Below are positions 33,118-40,559 of a DNA stretch of 46,963 bases, in pieces. Origin of the DNA: UBA9980 sp964436235 (GTDB lineage Bacteria > Muiribacteriota > UBA9980); NCBI GenBank assembly GCA_964436235.1, contig CAYTCW010000015.1:1-46963 (forward strand), given 5' to 3'. The notes beneath the pieces were generated by a model. It worked only from the letters and a program-made list of their open reading frames with translations. It had not been told where the DNA came from and searched no databases. Numbering within the stretch: the stretch's first letter is position 1; each line of letters begins with the position of its first letter. A program made the translations under genes and the position numbers.

Positions 33118-34865
33118 AGTTCTATCAAATTTTTATAGTGGGTTATTATCTCATCGGTAAACTCTTTTTTTATCAGTCCGTACGGCGACGGCGTTTCAAA
33201 ATACCTTGAAGCTAAGGGGAAATTATTAAGATCAAATCCCATTTTTTTTCGTATTTCAAGTTTATTTTTAAGTATTTTAGATGAAATCGATTTCAACGAA
33301 TCGGGCGATGCGCTTATATCTATTACTTTAAGGGCACGGCAAACGGTTTCAAGGTCGTAAACTTCGCGGGCAAAAAGACAGATTACTAATGAAGTATAGA
33401 CCGAGCGGATAACTTCTTCCTCTACGATCTTTTCCGCTACGGTTTTTGCGCTGAGCGTAGCCGCGTCTTTCAAAAGTTTTTGATCGATAGAGTAACCGGC
33501 GTTATCTAAGTGCGAGTGCCTGATGCCCGTCAGGCCGCCGATTAAATGAGCCGGTCCGGTAAAATAACCGGAAATTTCAAGACCGCCGAGCTGAAGGGCG
33601 TACTGGTATGAGCCGCCGCCTTTTTTTGAGGTGAAATTATAAAGTCCCCGTCCAATATCGCGGTAAAAATCGTTAGGCGGGATGGCGATATACTTTATAG
33701 CTTTGAGGTAATTGTCGATTTCACCGAATTTAACATCAACGATGGTTTCAGATAGACTAATATCGCCCTTTTCGAGCGCTTCGCTCATAAAGCCCAGGAT
33801 GACGCCGCAGGATATCGCGTCAAGGCCCATTTCTTCGGTTTCGTTTATAAGGTTAAGCACTCCGGTAGTGTTTTTAATTCCGAGCTGGCTGCCGAGCGAA
33901 AAAACTAATTCGTGGTCGTATGAAACTCCGCATGATTCATATTCGTAACCGGCGTCGAAGAGTTTTCTCAGCCATCCGATGTGAATACAGCCGATAGGGC
34001 ATCCCGAACAGGAAACTTTTCTATGAAGCACTTCTTCGGCGAAAGCCTCGCCGGATATGTTAGCGGCATATTCGTAATTAGATTGCTTCAAATTATAGGC
34101 GGGAAGGGCGTTTATTTTATTGAGCGGCAGCACGTTTTTCGGCGTGCCGAGTTCGTGGTATTTAGCCATAAGTCCGGTTTTAGTGGCCTTGTCATATATT
34201 TCGGAGTATAATTTATTGTATTCGGCCGGATTTTTAATGGCGAAATCTTTTTCGCCGCATATAACTAAGCCTTTCAAATTTTTGGAGCCGAATACCGCCC
34301 CGGCGCCCAGACGGCCGAAATGCCTGTAAGTATCCACGTTGATTCCGGCGGTCGGAACGCAGTTGGCGCCCGCGGGTCCTATGCGTATAATGCTGCGGTT
34401 TCCCGGCGCGCCGGCCATCGCGCGCATATACTGGCCCGATTCGCTTACCCCCAGCTGCCATAGAGGTTCGGCGTCGTGAAAGATAATATCGTCGGGTTTT
34501 ATGGTTATATAAACAGGCGCTTGAGCGCGTCCGGTTATGACAATGGCGTCCACGTTAGCCAGTCTTATGGCCATTGCCAAGCGGCCGCCGGCGTGAGACT
34601 CGCCGTACTCTCCGGTTTGCGGAGAGAAGAAGGAGCAGACGGCTTTAGTGCAGACCGGAAATATGGTCGACATCGGGCCTATAGCGAAAACTATCGGCTG
34701 TGAGGGCGAAAGAGGCTTGCCGCCGTAATCGGCGAGCTCCGAAAAAATTTTAGACGATACGCCCGAACCGCCGATATATTCGCACAGGTCTTCGCGGTTT
34801 TCGAATTTTATCTTTTTAGTGAAAAGATCTATATAAAGAACCCTGACATAATTTTGATAAAGCAT
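33114..34865 (-). CDS. Tungsten-type aldehyde:ferredoxin oxidoreductase
   Basis: Family members interconvert aldehydes and carboxylic acids with ferredoxin, using a tungsten- or molybdenum-bispyranopterin and a [4Fe-4S] cluster. At 583 residues it is slightly short of the usual 600-620. The N-terminal AOR signature is present: IDLFTKKI, GGSGVSSKI and GPMSTIFP. The cluster ligands are C286-x2-C289-x3-C293 (CSGCPIGC) and C496 (VICLFA), nearly the spacing of the Pyrococcus enzyme. The substrate cannot be told from the sequence. Its start overlaps the ferredoxin stop by 1 nt (TAATG) and its stop overlaps the dynamin start by 4 nt. No pterin-cofactor genes are in the window. The gene points to an anaerobic lifestyle. 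Confidence 0.93.
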   Translation of the reverse strand: MLYQNYVRVLYIDLFTKKIKFENREDLCEYIGGSGVSSKIFSELADYGGKPLSPSQPIVFAIGPMSTIFPVCTKAVCSFFSPQTGEYGESHAGGRLAMAIRLANVDAIVITGRAQAPVYITIKPDDIIFHDAEPLWQLGVSESGQYMRAMAGAPGNRSIIRIGPAGANCVPTAGINVDTYRHFGRLGAGAVFGSKNLKGLVICGEKDFAIKNPAEYNKLYSEIYDKATKTGLMAKYHELGTPKNVLPLNKINALPAYNLKQSNYEYAANISGEAFAEEVLHRKVSCSGCPIGCIHIGWLRKLFDAGYEYESCGVSYDHELVFSLGSQLGIKNTTGVLNLINETEEMGLDAISCGVILGFMSEALEKGDISLSETIVDVKFGEIDNYLKAIKYIAIPPNDFYRDIGRGLYNFTSKKGGGSYQYALQLGGLEISGYFTGPAHLIGGLTGIRHSHLDNAGYSIDQKLLKDAATLSAKTVAEKIVEEEVIRSVYTSLVICLFAREVYDLETVCRALKVIDISASPDSLKSISSKILKNKLEIRKKMGFDLNNFPLASRYFETPSPYGLIKKEFTDEIITHYKNLIEL

Positions 34866-35293
34866 TAATTGATGCCCCCTTTATTTTCGGTTGATATTTC
34901 AAGACAGCCGTGAGGGCAGAATTTGACGCACACTCCGCAATGGGTGCACATTAACGGCAGTTTCAATTCCTCGTCGAAATCGAGATAATTTAATTTACAG
35001 GCTTCAACGCATTTGCGGCATCCTATGCATTTGCTTTTTGTCAGTCTCGCGCCGCCGCCTTCTTTAACGCTCATCGCCCCGGTCGGGCAAGCGTGTGCGC
35101 AGGTCGGATCCATGCAGCTGCGGCAGATATCGGCAACGTATTTACCGGATATGCCGCCGGCCGTTTTAATTTTTAAAGCGCAGCGCGTCACTGAATGCAC
35201 GCGGTAATTTACGCGGGCGCAGGCGAGCATGCACGAATAGCATAAAATACATTTACTCATGGCGGGCGCGTTTAGTTTTCGTATTAAAGCCAT
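34865..35293 (-). CDS. Ferredoxin with four [4Fe-4S] motifs, AOR partner
   Basis: Electron-transfer subunit of 142 residues with no membrane segment. It has four clusters of cysteines: C15xxC18xxC21xxxC25, CxxCxxxxCxxxCP in the middle, CIGCRKCVEAC and CTHCGVCVKFCP near the C-terminus. This 4x[4Fe-4S] pattern is that of the HycB/DmsB-type ferredoxin subunits commonly encoded beside AOR genes. It presumably carries electrons between AOR and a cellular redox carrier. The ATG has AAGGAG upstream, and the stop overlaps the AOR start by 1 nt, supporting an obligate complex. Confidence 0.92.
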   Translation of the reverse strand: MALIRKLNAPAMSKCILCYSCMLACARVNYRVHSVTRCALKIKTAGGISGKYVADICRSCMDPTCAHACPTGAMSVKEGGGARLTKSKCIGCRKCVEACKLNYLDFDEELKLPLMCTHCGVCVKFCPHGCLEISTENKGGIN

Positions 35294-35314
35294 ATTAAAA
35301 GTTCTCCTTGTTCG

Positions 35315-36250
35315 CTAAATTTTAACTAATTCCTTAGAGCGTTCGGTGCCCTTAATTACGGCTTTTATTAAAGTAACCCTGAATTTTCCCTCTTCGAGTT
35401 CCATAATGCCGTCGATCGTAACTCCCGCGGGTGTGGTAACCATGTCTTTGAGCAGCGCGGGGTGCGAGTGCGTCTGAAGCACCATCTGTGCGGCGCCAAA
35501 AGCCGTCTGCGCCGCAAGAAGCGTGGCGACTTCGCGCGGAAGGCCTACTTTTACTCCGCCTTCTGCGAGGGCCTCGATGGCTATGTAAATATAAGCCGGT
35601 CCCGAACCGGAAAGGCCGGTAACCGAATCTAAGTATTTTTCTTCGAGCACGATTACTTTAGAAACCGGTTCGAATAATTTAAGCGCCGTATCGGCGTCGG
35701 AATCTCCGGCGTGCGCGCCTTTGGAAAGCACCGTCATTCCGGCGTTGACCTGGCAGCATAAATTAGGCATGGCTCGTATGACCGGGTTTTTAGAGGCAAG
35801 ATACGATTCTATGAAAAAAGTGGTTACGCCGGCCGCGACGGATATTATAAGCTGGCCTTCTTTAACGTGCGGCGCAATTTCGGTCAATACCGACGATATT
35901 ATCTGAGGCTTAACCGCGAGCATTATAACTCCGCATTGATTTACTAAGTCTATATTATCGGTAGTACAGCTTATTTTAAAATTTTTACGAACGTAAGCGG
36001 CGCGGCTTTCTGAGCGCGCGGTAGCTATTATCTGCGAACGGGTTTTAACTTTTTGCGACAAAAGCCCCGATATTATGGCTTCGCCTATCTTTCCCGCGCC
36101 GATTATTCCAATTACCGCCCTGTCGCAAGCCGCCGGTTTGTTCAATTTATTCGACCGGCCGCTTTTATTTTGTTTTTCGGATTTGACCGCTGCGTTAATT
36201 TTCTTTTTATTAATTTTCTTTGTTACCGGCATTTTCTCATCTACTTTCAA
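35315..36250 (-). CDS. proC: Pyrroline-5-carboxylate reductase with basic N-terminal extension
   Basis: Last enzyme of proline synthesis, reducing pyrroline-5-carboxylate with NAD(P)H in the cytoplasm. The Rossmann motif IGIIGAGKIGEAI starts near residue 47. Further marks are ARSESRA for the cofactor phosphate, LAVKPQ, GLSGSGPAYIY and the C-terminal signature HPALLKDMVTTPAGVTI. The protein is 311 residues, against about 265-275 for the family. The excess is an N-terminal tail of about 44 residues rich in Lys/Asn and probably disordered; no later Met fits a shorter start. It lies 30 nt after the TPR membrane gene and 21 nt before the ferredoxin gene, so it is embedded in the operon although the metabolic link is not obvious. 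Confidence 0.93.
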   Translation of the reverse strand: MKVDEKMPVTKKINKKKINAAVKSEKQNKSGRSNKLNKPAACDRAVIGIIGAGKIGEAIISGLLSQKVKTRSQIIATARSESRAAYVRKNFKISCTTDNIDLVNQCGVIMLAVKPQIISSVLTEIAPHVKEGQLIISVAAGVTTFFIESYLASKNPVIRAMPNLCCQVNAGMTVLSKGAHAGDSDADTALKLFEPVSKVIVLEEKYLDSVTGLSGSGPAYIYIAIEALAEGGVKVGLPREVATLLAAQTAFGAAQMVLQTHSHPALLKDMVTTPAGVTIDGIMELEEGKFRVTLIKAVIKGTERSKELVKI

Positions 36251-36280
36251 TTTATAAAATTATATTGTTTTTAGTAACCT

Positions 36281-37834
36281 TTAACCGAATATTATTTCCC
36301 AGATTTTACCGAAAAATTTAAACGTGAACGAAACGAACAGAGTTACCGCCAGAAATCCGGCCTGCACGTAAAAAATAAAATAAAAAAGCGGCTCTTCCTG
36401 CCGCATAAAACTCACTCCGAGCAGAACGAAAAACCCCGTGAAAAAAAAGGCTATTATCGCATTGGAAACGCGCGCGATAAAAAGAGTGTCGTTTATGCGG
36501 CCGCTGCGTATTTCGTTGAGAGACACGCCCGCAAGGGCCGCCTGGGAGGATTCGGGATATCTTTCGTTAAGGTGGTCAAAAACTTCCTGAGCGAGCTGCA
36601 GATACTTTTTTGACGCCGCGCTGTTGGGCGCGGCAAGAGAAAGTTCGCGGTAGCAGCTTCCTTCTAAATAAGCGGCTTCGGCCATAACGCTCTCGTCGAA
36701 TTTGGCCGCGCGCATGTCGCCTAAGAGAGTAAGGGCTTCATTATATTTTTTTGCGCTGTAATAAGTTTTGCAAATTTCGAGAGCGGAGTTGGCGGCCTCG
36801 ATAGACCAGAGCTTTTCGCCCGCGGCTAAGGCTTTTTTAAAAAATGAAATTGCTTCTGTAAGCCGGCCCTGCATCTGGAAAGTTTTGCCCGTCATAAAGA
36901 TCGCCTGGGCTTTTTCGCGGCCTTTTTCGTAGTCGGCAAGGTAATTGTTGAAAAACTGAAGCGCCAGTTGATAATTTTCGTTCCTGAAATAGTACATGCC
37001 TATTTCAAAATGCGCTTTAGCGCCGTCGGAATAATCTTTAAAATTATTATTTACGTGTGAGAGCACTCTTAAAACATCGCGCTGGCTGCCGCTTTCTTCA
37101 TAAATGTAAGAAAGTTTGAAAAAAGGCTCTCTTGCTATTTTAAAATTTTTATAACGCTGCGCCAGGTTTATTACGTTTTCTTCGAATTCGGCGGTGCCGT
37201 CTTTTATATCGGCCTCCAGAGATAATTTCTCGTCGATATCCGCCTGAGCTTGAAGCGTGCCGCTGTTTTTTTTGAAAGTCATAATACGGCTGAGTTCTTT
37301 GAATCGTTTAATACCGCCGATAATACGGTTGTATTCGATATCCAGCCGGCGCGCCCGGGCTTTAGCGTCCCACCAGGACTGCGGATAGCTCGCCGTTATA
37401 AATTCGATGACTTTTAAGCTCATGGCTTCGTCTTCGTTGAGGTAAAAATATTCAAGGAGTTCTATAAAGCCAAACGGCGCCCATTTTTCGGAGGCGCGCG
37501 TCTTTAATATCGACATATAGTCGAGCATGGCTTTATCGTCCCATTTGCGGCGATTTTTTCTGTCGAATATTACCTGAGCTATCTGTTCGTAGGAACGATA
37601 TTCTATATGCGGCCGGTTTGAATCGTCAAAACATGAGTATAGATTCAGAGTGAAATTGGCGTATTCGCCGTAGTCGGAATTCAGCGCGTCGCGCGCGAGT
37701 TCGCGAAGCAATGAAAGCGCTTTCTGCAGTTCGTCTTTGATAAAACAGCAATTGGCGAGCATTACGCGTAACGCGTAGTCGTTCTTAGATTCAAATGCGC
37801 ATTTTTCAAGATAGGTTATCAAATATTGAGACAT
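36281..37834 (-). CDS. TPR protein with two C-terminal membrane segments
   Basis: A 517-residue protein of unknown specific function. The body consists of repeated helical pairs of TPR type (YFRNENYQLALQFFNNYLADYEKG, GRLTEAISFFKKALAAGEKL, YSAKKYNEALTLLGDM). Near the C-terminus two hydrophobic helices follow (about 455-475, AIIAFFFTGFFVLLG, and 485-510, FYFIFYVQAGFLAVTLFVSF). The likely topology is a C-tail-anchored protein with the TPR domain in the cytoplasm, since no signal peptide is present. It lies 22 nt after the upstream coiled-coil gene and 30 nt before proC. TPR platforms usually hold partner proteins; a link to the dynamin-like GTPases in the same run is possible but only inferred. 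Confidence 0.8.
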   Translation of the reverse strand: MSQYLITYLEKCAFESKNDYALRVMLANCCFIKDELQKALSLLRELARDALNSDYGEYANFTLNLYSCFDDSNRPHIEYRSYEQIAQVIFDRKNRRKWDDKAMLDYMSILKTRASEKWAPFGFIELLEYFYLNEDEAMSLKVIEFITASYPQSWWDAKARARRLDIEYNRIIGGIKRFKELSRIMTFKKNSGTLQAQADIDEKLSLEADIKDGTAEFEENVINLAQRYKNFKIAREPFFKLSYIYEESGSQRDVLRVLSHVNNNFKDYSDGAKAHFEIGMYYFRNENYQLALQFFNNYLADYEKGREKAQAIFMTGKTFQMQGRLTEAISFFKKALAAGEKLWSIEAANSALEICKTYYSAKKYNEALTLLGDMRAAKFDESVMAEAAYLEGSCYRELSLAAPNSAASKKYLQLAQEVFDHLNERYPESSQAALAGVSLNEIRSGRINDTLFIARVSNAIIAFFFTGFFVLLGVSFMRQEEPLFYFIFYVQAGFLAVTLFVSFTFKFFGKIWEIIFG

Positions 37835-37856
37835 CGTCTAAAATATTATCCTGTCG

Positions 37857-38849
37857 TTATTCCGATTGCGAAATTTCAGAGATTTCAATCTCTTTTTCTT
37901 CTCTCTGCCGGTCTAAATCTTTTATGGTTAAAAGAACGTCTTTGACGGACTCATTTTTTATTATCACGGCTTCGCATTCGGTGAGCTTGTCGTAGATGGT
38001 ATGCCCGAGAGCCGAAAGTTTGCTTTCACGATTGCTTTGAAGTATTGAAATATCAAGTTTTATTTTAGTATATCCGGCGAATTTAGATATCGAAGACTTG
38101 ACTACATTCCAGAAACCGCCTTCAGCACGGCTTTCTTCTATTTCTTTTTCCTCTTCCTGTTTGCGCGATATTTTCTTTTCTATTTCGCTGATATCAGCTA
38201 TTCCGTCGTCTATAAAAACGACTCCCGACTGATTTTCTAAAAAGCATCTATAGACGGTTTCTCCTAGATGTTTGAGCTGGACTATTTTATCGTTTTTAAT
38301 GGTGTTGAGCTGGGATTTCAATTTAATGAAAGTGGCGTTTTTTATTGCGGCGCTTTTGCCTTTTTCCCAGATGTCTTTTACTTTGTCAAGATATTCGTTC
38401 TGAGGAAAATCATTGTTTTTTCCGTTGGCGCCGTTTCCGTTTCCGTTTCCGTTGGCAAAGCCGTTATTTTCGGAGCCGGTTTCGGGCGCTGCCTCGATCG
38501 CCGAAGGAATTTGCGGTTCTGACGGCGAATCGGAGCTGCCGTTAATGATATTACTTTCTCCGGCAGGGGCGCTTTCGGGATTTACTCGGCACGAATCGCA
38601 GGACGCCTCGAGCGCAACGACACCGGTTGCGGCGGGCTGATTTTCTTTCAAGCTGCGCAGAGTAATGCCTTCTACGGCCGAGTCGATAGATTCGAGAAGA
38701 ACGGTTTCATAAACCGGTAATTTAAGTTTAGCGTTTTTCAGGAGTTCAATATGCTCCGGTTTACCTTCGTTTTTTAAAAAATCAACGCATGTTTTCATTT
38801 GAGCTAAATCGCCGGATTCGATATTGTTAATTGCAGTTAGGATATCCAC
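37857..38849 (-). CDS. Hypothetical protein with Asn/Gly-rich linker and coiled coils
   Basis: I do not recognise a family. Of 330 residues, the first about 65 look like a small helical domain. Residues 75-140 are low-complexity, with a NGNGNGNGANGKNN stretch. The C-terminal half is helical and charged with coiled-coil character (EKKISRKQEEEKEIEESRAE and DLDRQREEKEIEISEIS), with two similar halves each containing a KLSALGHTIYDKL/QLKHLGETVYRCF-like helix. The start is GTG at 38849 with a distant GGAAG. It is the first gene behind the strong sigma70 promoter at 38919-38947, heading the seven-gene run that ends with the dynamin-like GTPases. Confidence 0.72.
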   Translation of the reverse strand: MDILTAINNIESGDLAQMKTCVDFLKNEGKPEHIELLKNAKLKLPVYETVLLESIDSAVEGITLRSLKENQPAATGVVALEASCDSCRVNPESAPAGESNIINGSSDSPSEPQIPSAIEAAPETGSENNGFANGNGNGNGANGKNNDFPQNEYLDKVKDIWEKGKSAAIKNATFIKLKSQLNTIKNDKIVQLKHLGETVYRCFLENQSGVVFIDDGIADISEIEKKISRKQEEEKEIEESRAEGGFWNVVKSSISKFAGYTKIKLDISILQSNRESKLSALGHTIYDKLTECEAVIIKNESVKDVLLTIKDLDRQREEKEIEISEISQSE

Positions 38850-38918
38850 CTGATACCACTTCCTTATTATTATATTTTAATATTATTATATTTTACTACT
38901 TGTCTGGTTATATCGGTG

Positions 38919-38947
38919 AATATAACATAAAATATTTTTTTTGTCAA
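38919..38947 (-). promoter_or_regulatory. Sigma70 promoter of the AOR-dynamin gene run
   Basis: On the minus strand, TTGACA (38942-38947), 17-nt spacer, TATATT (38919-38924). Leader to the GTG at 38849 is about 60 nt. The next six genes follow at spacings of 22, 30, 21, -1 and -4 nt and then the gapped AT-rich spacer. Confidence 0.75.
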
Positions 38948-38995
38948 AGAATATATAATACAGGCGGCGTATAAATATCACAACTGAAGTAAGAA

Positions 38996-39193
38996 TTAAT
39001 CCTTGCAATTTTTGAATCCCATTTTTTTTAATATTATTTCAAGCGGACAAAAACCGGTTAAGGAAGACTGAAGAAGATTAAGACCGACGAAGGCCGTAAA
39101 ATATAAAAATAACGGTGAATAATAATGCGCCAGGATCAGGCTCAGTATAATAAAGGAACCCGCGAACATTCTAACTATATTTTCTCTGCACAT
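38996..39193 (-). CDS. DUF2892 small inner-membrane protein
   Basis: A 65-residue protein matching the DUF2892/YgaP-like membrane family: NIVRMFAGSFIILSLIL, a second hydrophobic helix, FVGLNLLQSSLTGFCPLEIILKKMG. Two transmembrane helices are expected with both ends in the cytoplasm. In other bacteria the domain occurs alone or fused to rhodanese (sulfurtransferase) domains, and the conserved Cys in TGFCP is present. Function is unknown. The ribosome site AGGAGG is 7 nt upstream of the ATG. A sigma54-type promoter lies at 39256-39271. Confidence 0.88.
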   Translation of the reverse strand: MCRENIVRMFAGSFIILSLILAHYYSPLFLYFTAFVGLNLLQSSLTGFCPLEIILKKMGFKNCKD

Positions 39194-39255
39194 AACATAC
39201 CTCCTGTTTTTAAAAAAAAATTAATTTTTTAAAATTACTATTTCTATATTAAAGT

Positions 39256-39271
39256 AGCAATTTATATGCCA
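39256..39271 (-). promoter_or_regulatory. Sigma54 (-24/-12) promoter of the DUF2892 gene
   Basis: The minus strand reads TGGCATATAAATTGCT. GG and GC are 12 nt apart and TTGCT is complete; the -24 element departs from TGGCACG at its last two positions. The predicted start near 39245 gives a leader of about 50 nt. Confidence 0.62.
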
Positions 39272-39360
39272 TGCGATAAATTAACGACCGGCAGGAAGCT
39301 GAATTTTAAAATATAAGATTGAAGGCTTTTTTTAGGGTATATTATTTTTTGAAATTTAAA

Positions 39361-39413
39361 TGAATAAAAACTCAACCGCGTATTATTTTCATATGAAATA
39401 AATGCGCGGTTGA
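39361..39413 (-). terminator. Intrinsic terminator of the cyclase-domain gene
   Basis: Stem TCAACCGCG (39372-39380) with CGCGGTTGA (39405-39413); the 24-nt interior itself pairs around TTCATATGAA. On the minus strand the stem is followed by GTTTTTATT. It begins 77 nt beyond the stop at 39490. Confidence 0.75.
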
Positions 39414-39489
39414 TTATGATCGTTTTACAATAGCGGTAAAATGCGTCGGCCGCCGTTATTCTTAGAAAAATAAAAGCAGGCTGATTTTT

Positions 39490-40362
39490 TTAGACGATTA
39501 TTTCAAAAGCGCTCATCGCCTGGACTTTTTTTGACGCGTCCGTTTCGATAAGCTGTTTGTCGAGCTTCAGAGTGCGCTGGAAATTAAAGTGTTTGTGTAT
39601 TTTAAGAATAGTGTTAGTCGATACGAGCGCACGGGCCAGTGTTTTTACGCCCGTTTTAATTTCAGCTTTTTTTTGAAGATAGCCGGCAAGGTCTATAACT
39701 TTAGAGGTCATTTTGCCGATCTCGCTTTTTTCGTCAAAATAATCCTCCCCGGTTGAAATACCTATCCTTATGCGAAAATTTTTGGCTAAAGGATTTTGCG
39801 TAAGGTTGAAGACCGTCATAGAGGTTATTAGGGCTATTGATGATATTATGGCGTTTTCGGCCGTATCGAAATAAGCTATGAAACCGTCGCCGGCCCAGCT
39901 GTATTTTTTAACGCCGTTGTCGCGCATTATTTTTTCGACGAGTGAAAAGTAATTCGAAAAAGCCTTGCTTACTTTAGCGGCGTCTTCACCCTGTTTGAGA
40001 TCTTCAGATCCCTGAACGTCGATGGAAACGAAAGTAAGCTCTTTGGGTATGGCGATTACTCTTTCGGCCTTAGCCGGTTCTGATTTTGAACTTCTGCTCA
40101 CCTGAGGCGAAATATAATTATCGCATTCATCGAGTATCTTTTGCAGTCTTGCCGAAGCCGCCTGTGCGGTTTGAATCAAACTCTGATTTTCGCGGTTCTG
40201 GCTTAATTCGGTAGAAAGCCTTACAACCTCGGATTGCGAGTTTTTTAATTTAGCGATAAGCTGCATGGTGTTATTAAATAGAGGGTCGCCCATTTCACGG
40301 GTTTTCATAAAGCTGATCAGTTTTTCTTTTACTGAATTAGCTTTTTCATTTATATCGGTCAT
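39490..40362 (-). CDS. Divergent class III adenylate/guanylate cyclase-domain protein
   Basis: A 290-residue protein. The N-terminal 100 residues are helical, probably a coiled coil (SEVVRLSTELSQNRENQSL). A class III cyclase homology domain (about 110-260) follows. Both metal-binding aspartates are kept: FVSID and the D in WAGDGF. The base-selecting Lys four residues before the second Asp is replaced by Ser, and the transition-state segment normally VNxAxRL reads IDLAGYL, so Asn and Arg are Asp and Tyr. Conventional cAMP or cGMP synthesis is therefore doubtful; it may use another substrate or be a non-catalytic sensor. No signal or membrane segment is seen. It is transcribed divergently from the sigma54 activator and has its own promoter (40441-40469) and terminator. 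Confidence 0.78.
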   Translation of the reverse strand: MTDINEKANSVKEKLISFMKTREMGDPLFNNTMQLIAKLKNSQSEVVRLSTELSQNRENQSLIQTAQAASARLQKILDECDNYISPQVSRSSKSEPAKAERVIAIPKELTFVSIDVQGSEDLKQGEDAAKVSKAFSNYFSLVEKIMRDNGVKKYSWAGDGFIAYFDTAENAIISSIALITSMTVFNLTQNPLAKNFRIRIGISTGEDYFDEKSEIGKMTSKVIDLAGYLQKKAEIKTGVKTLARALVSTNTILKIHKHFNFQRTLKLDKQLIETDASKKVQAMSAFEIIV

Positions 40363-40440
40363 TGGTTTGGATATGTCAGCCTTTCTATAATATAATTCGA
40401 TATGCGAAAGCGGATTATATAAGTTAATTATTTTTTTGTG

Positions 40441-40469
40441 ATTATAACATCATTTATATTTTTTTTCAA
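40441..40469 (-). promoter_or_regulatory. Sigma70 promoter of the cyclase-domain gene
   Basis: On the minus strand, TTGAAA (40464-40469), 17-nt spacer, TATAAT (40441-40446). Leader of roughly 70 nt. The ATG at 40362 lacks a clear ribosome site. Confidence 0.7.
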
Positions 40470-40504
40470 GCGTTTTTTATTATATTGTTTTTTAACATAC
40501 TTTC

Positions 40505-40533
40505 TTGACATTCTTTTTATGATATGTTATCTT
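40505..40533 (+). promoter_or_regulatory. Sigma70-like promoter of the sigma54 activator gene
   Basis: TTGACA (40505-40510), 17-nt spacer, TATCTT (40528-40533). The -10 matches 4 of 6. Start of translation (TTG) is 27 nt downstream of the -10. Confidence 0.55.
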
Positions 40534-40559
40534 TAAAATAAAAAAAACGGGAGGATAAC

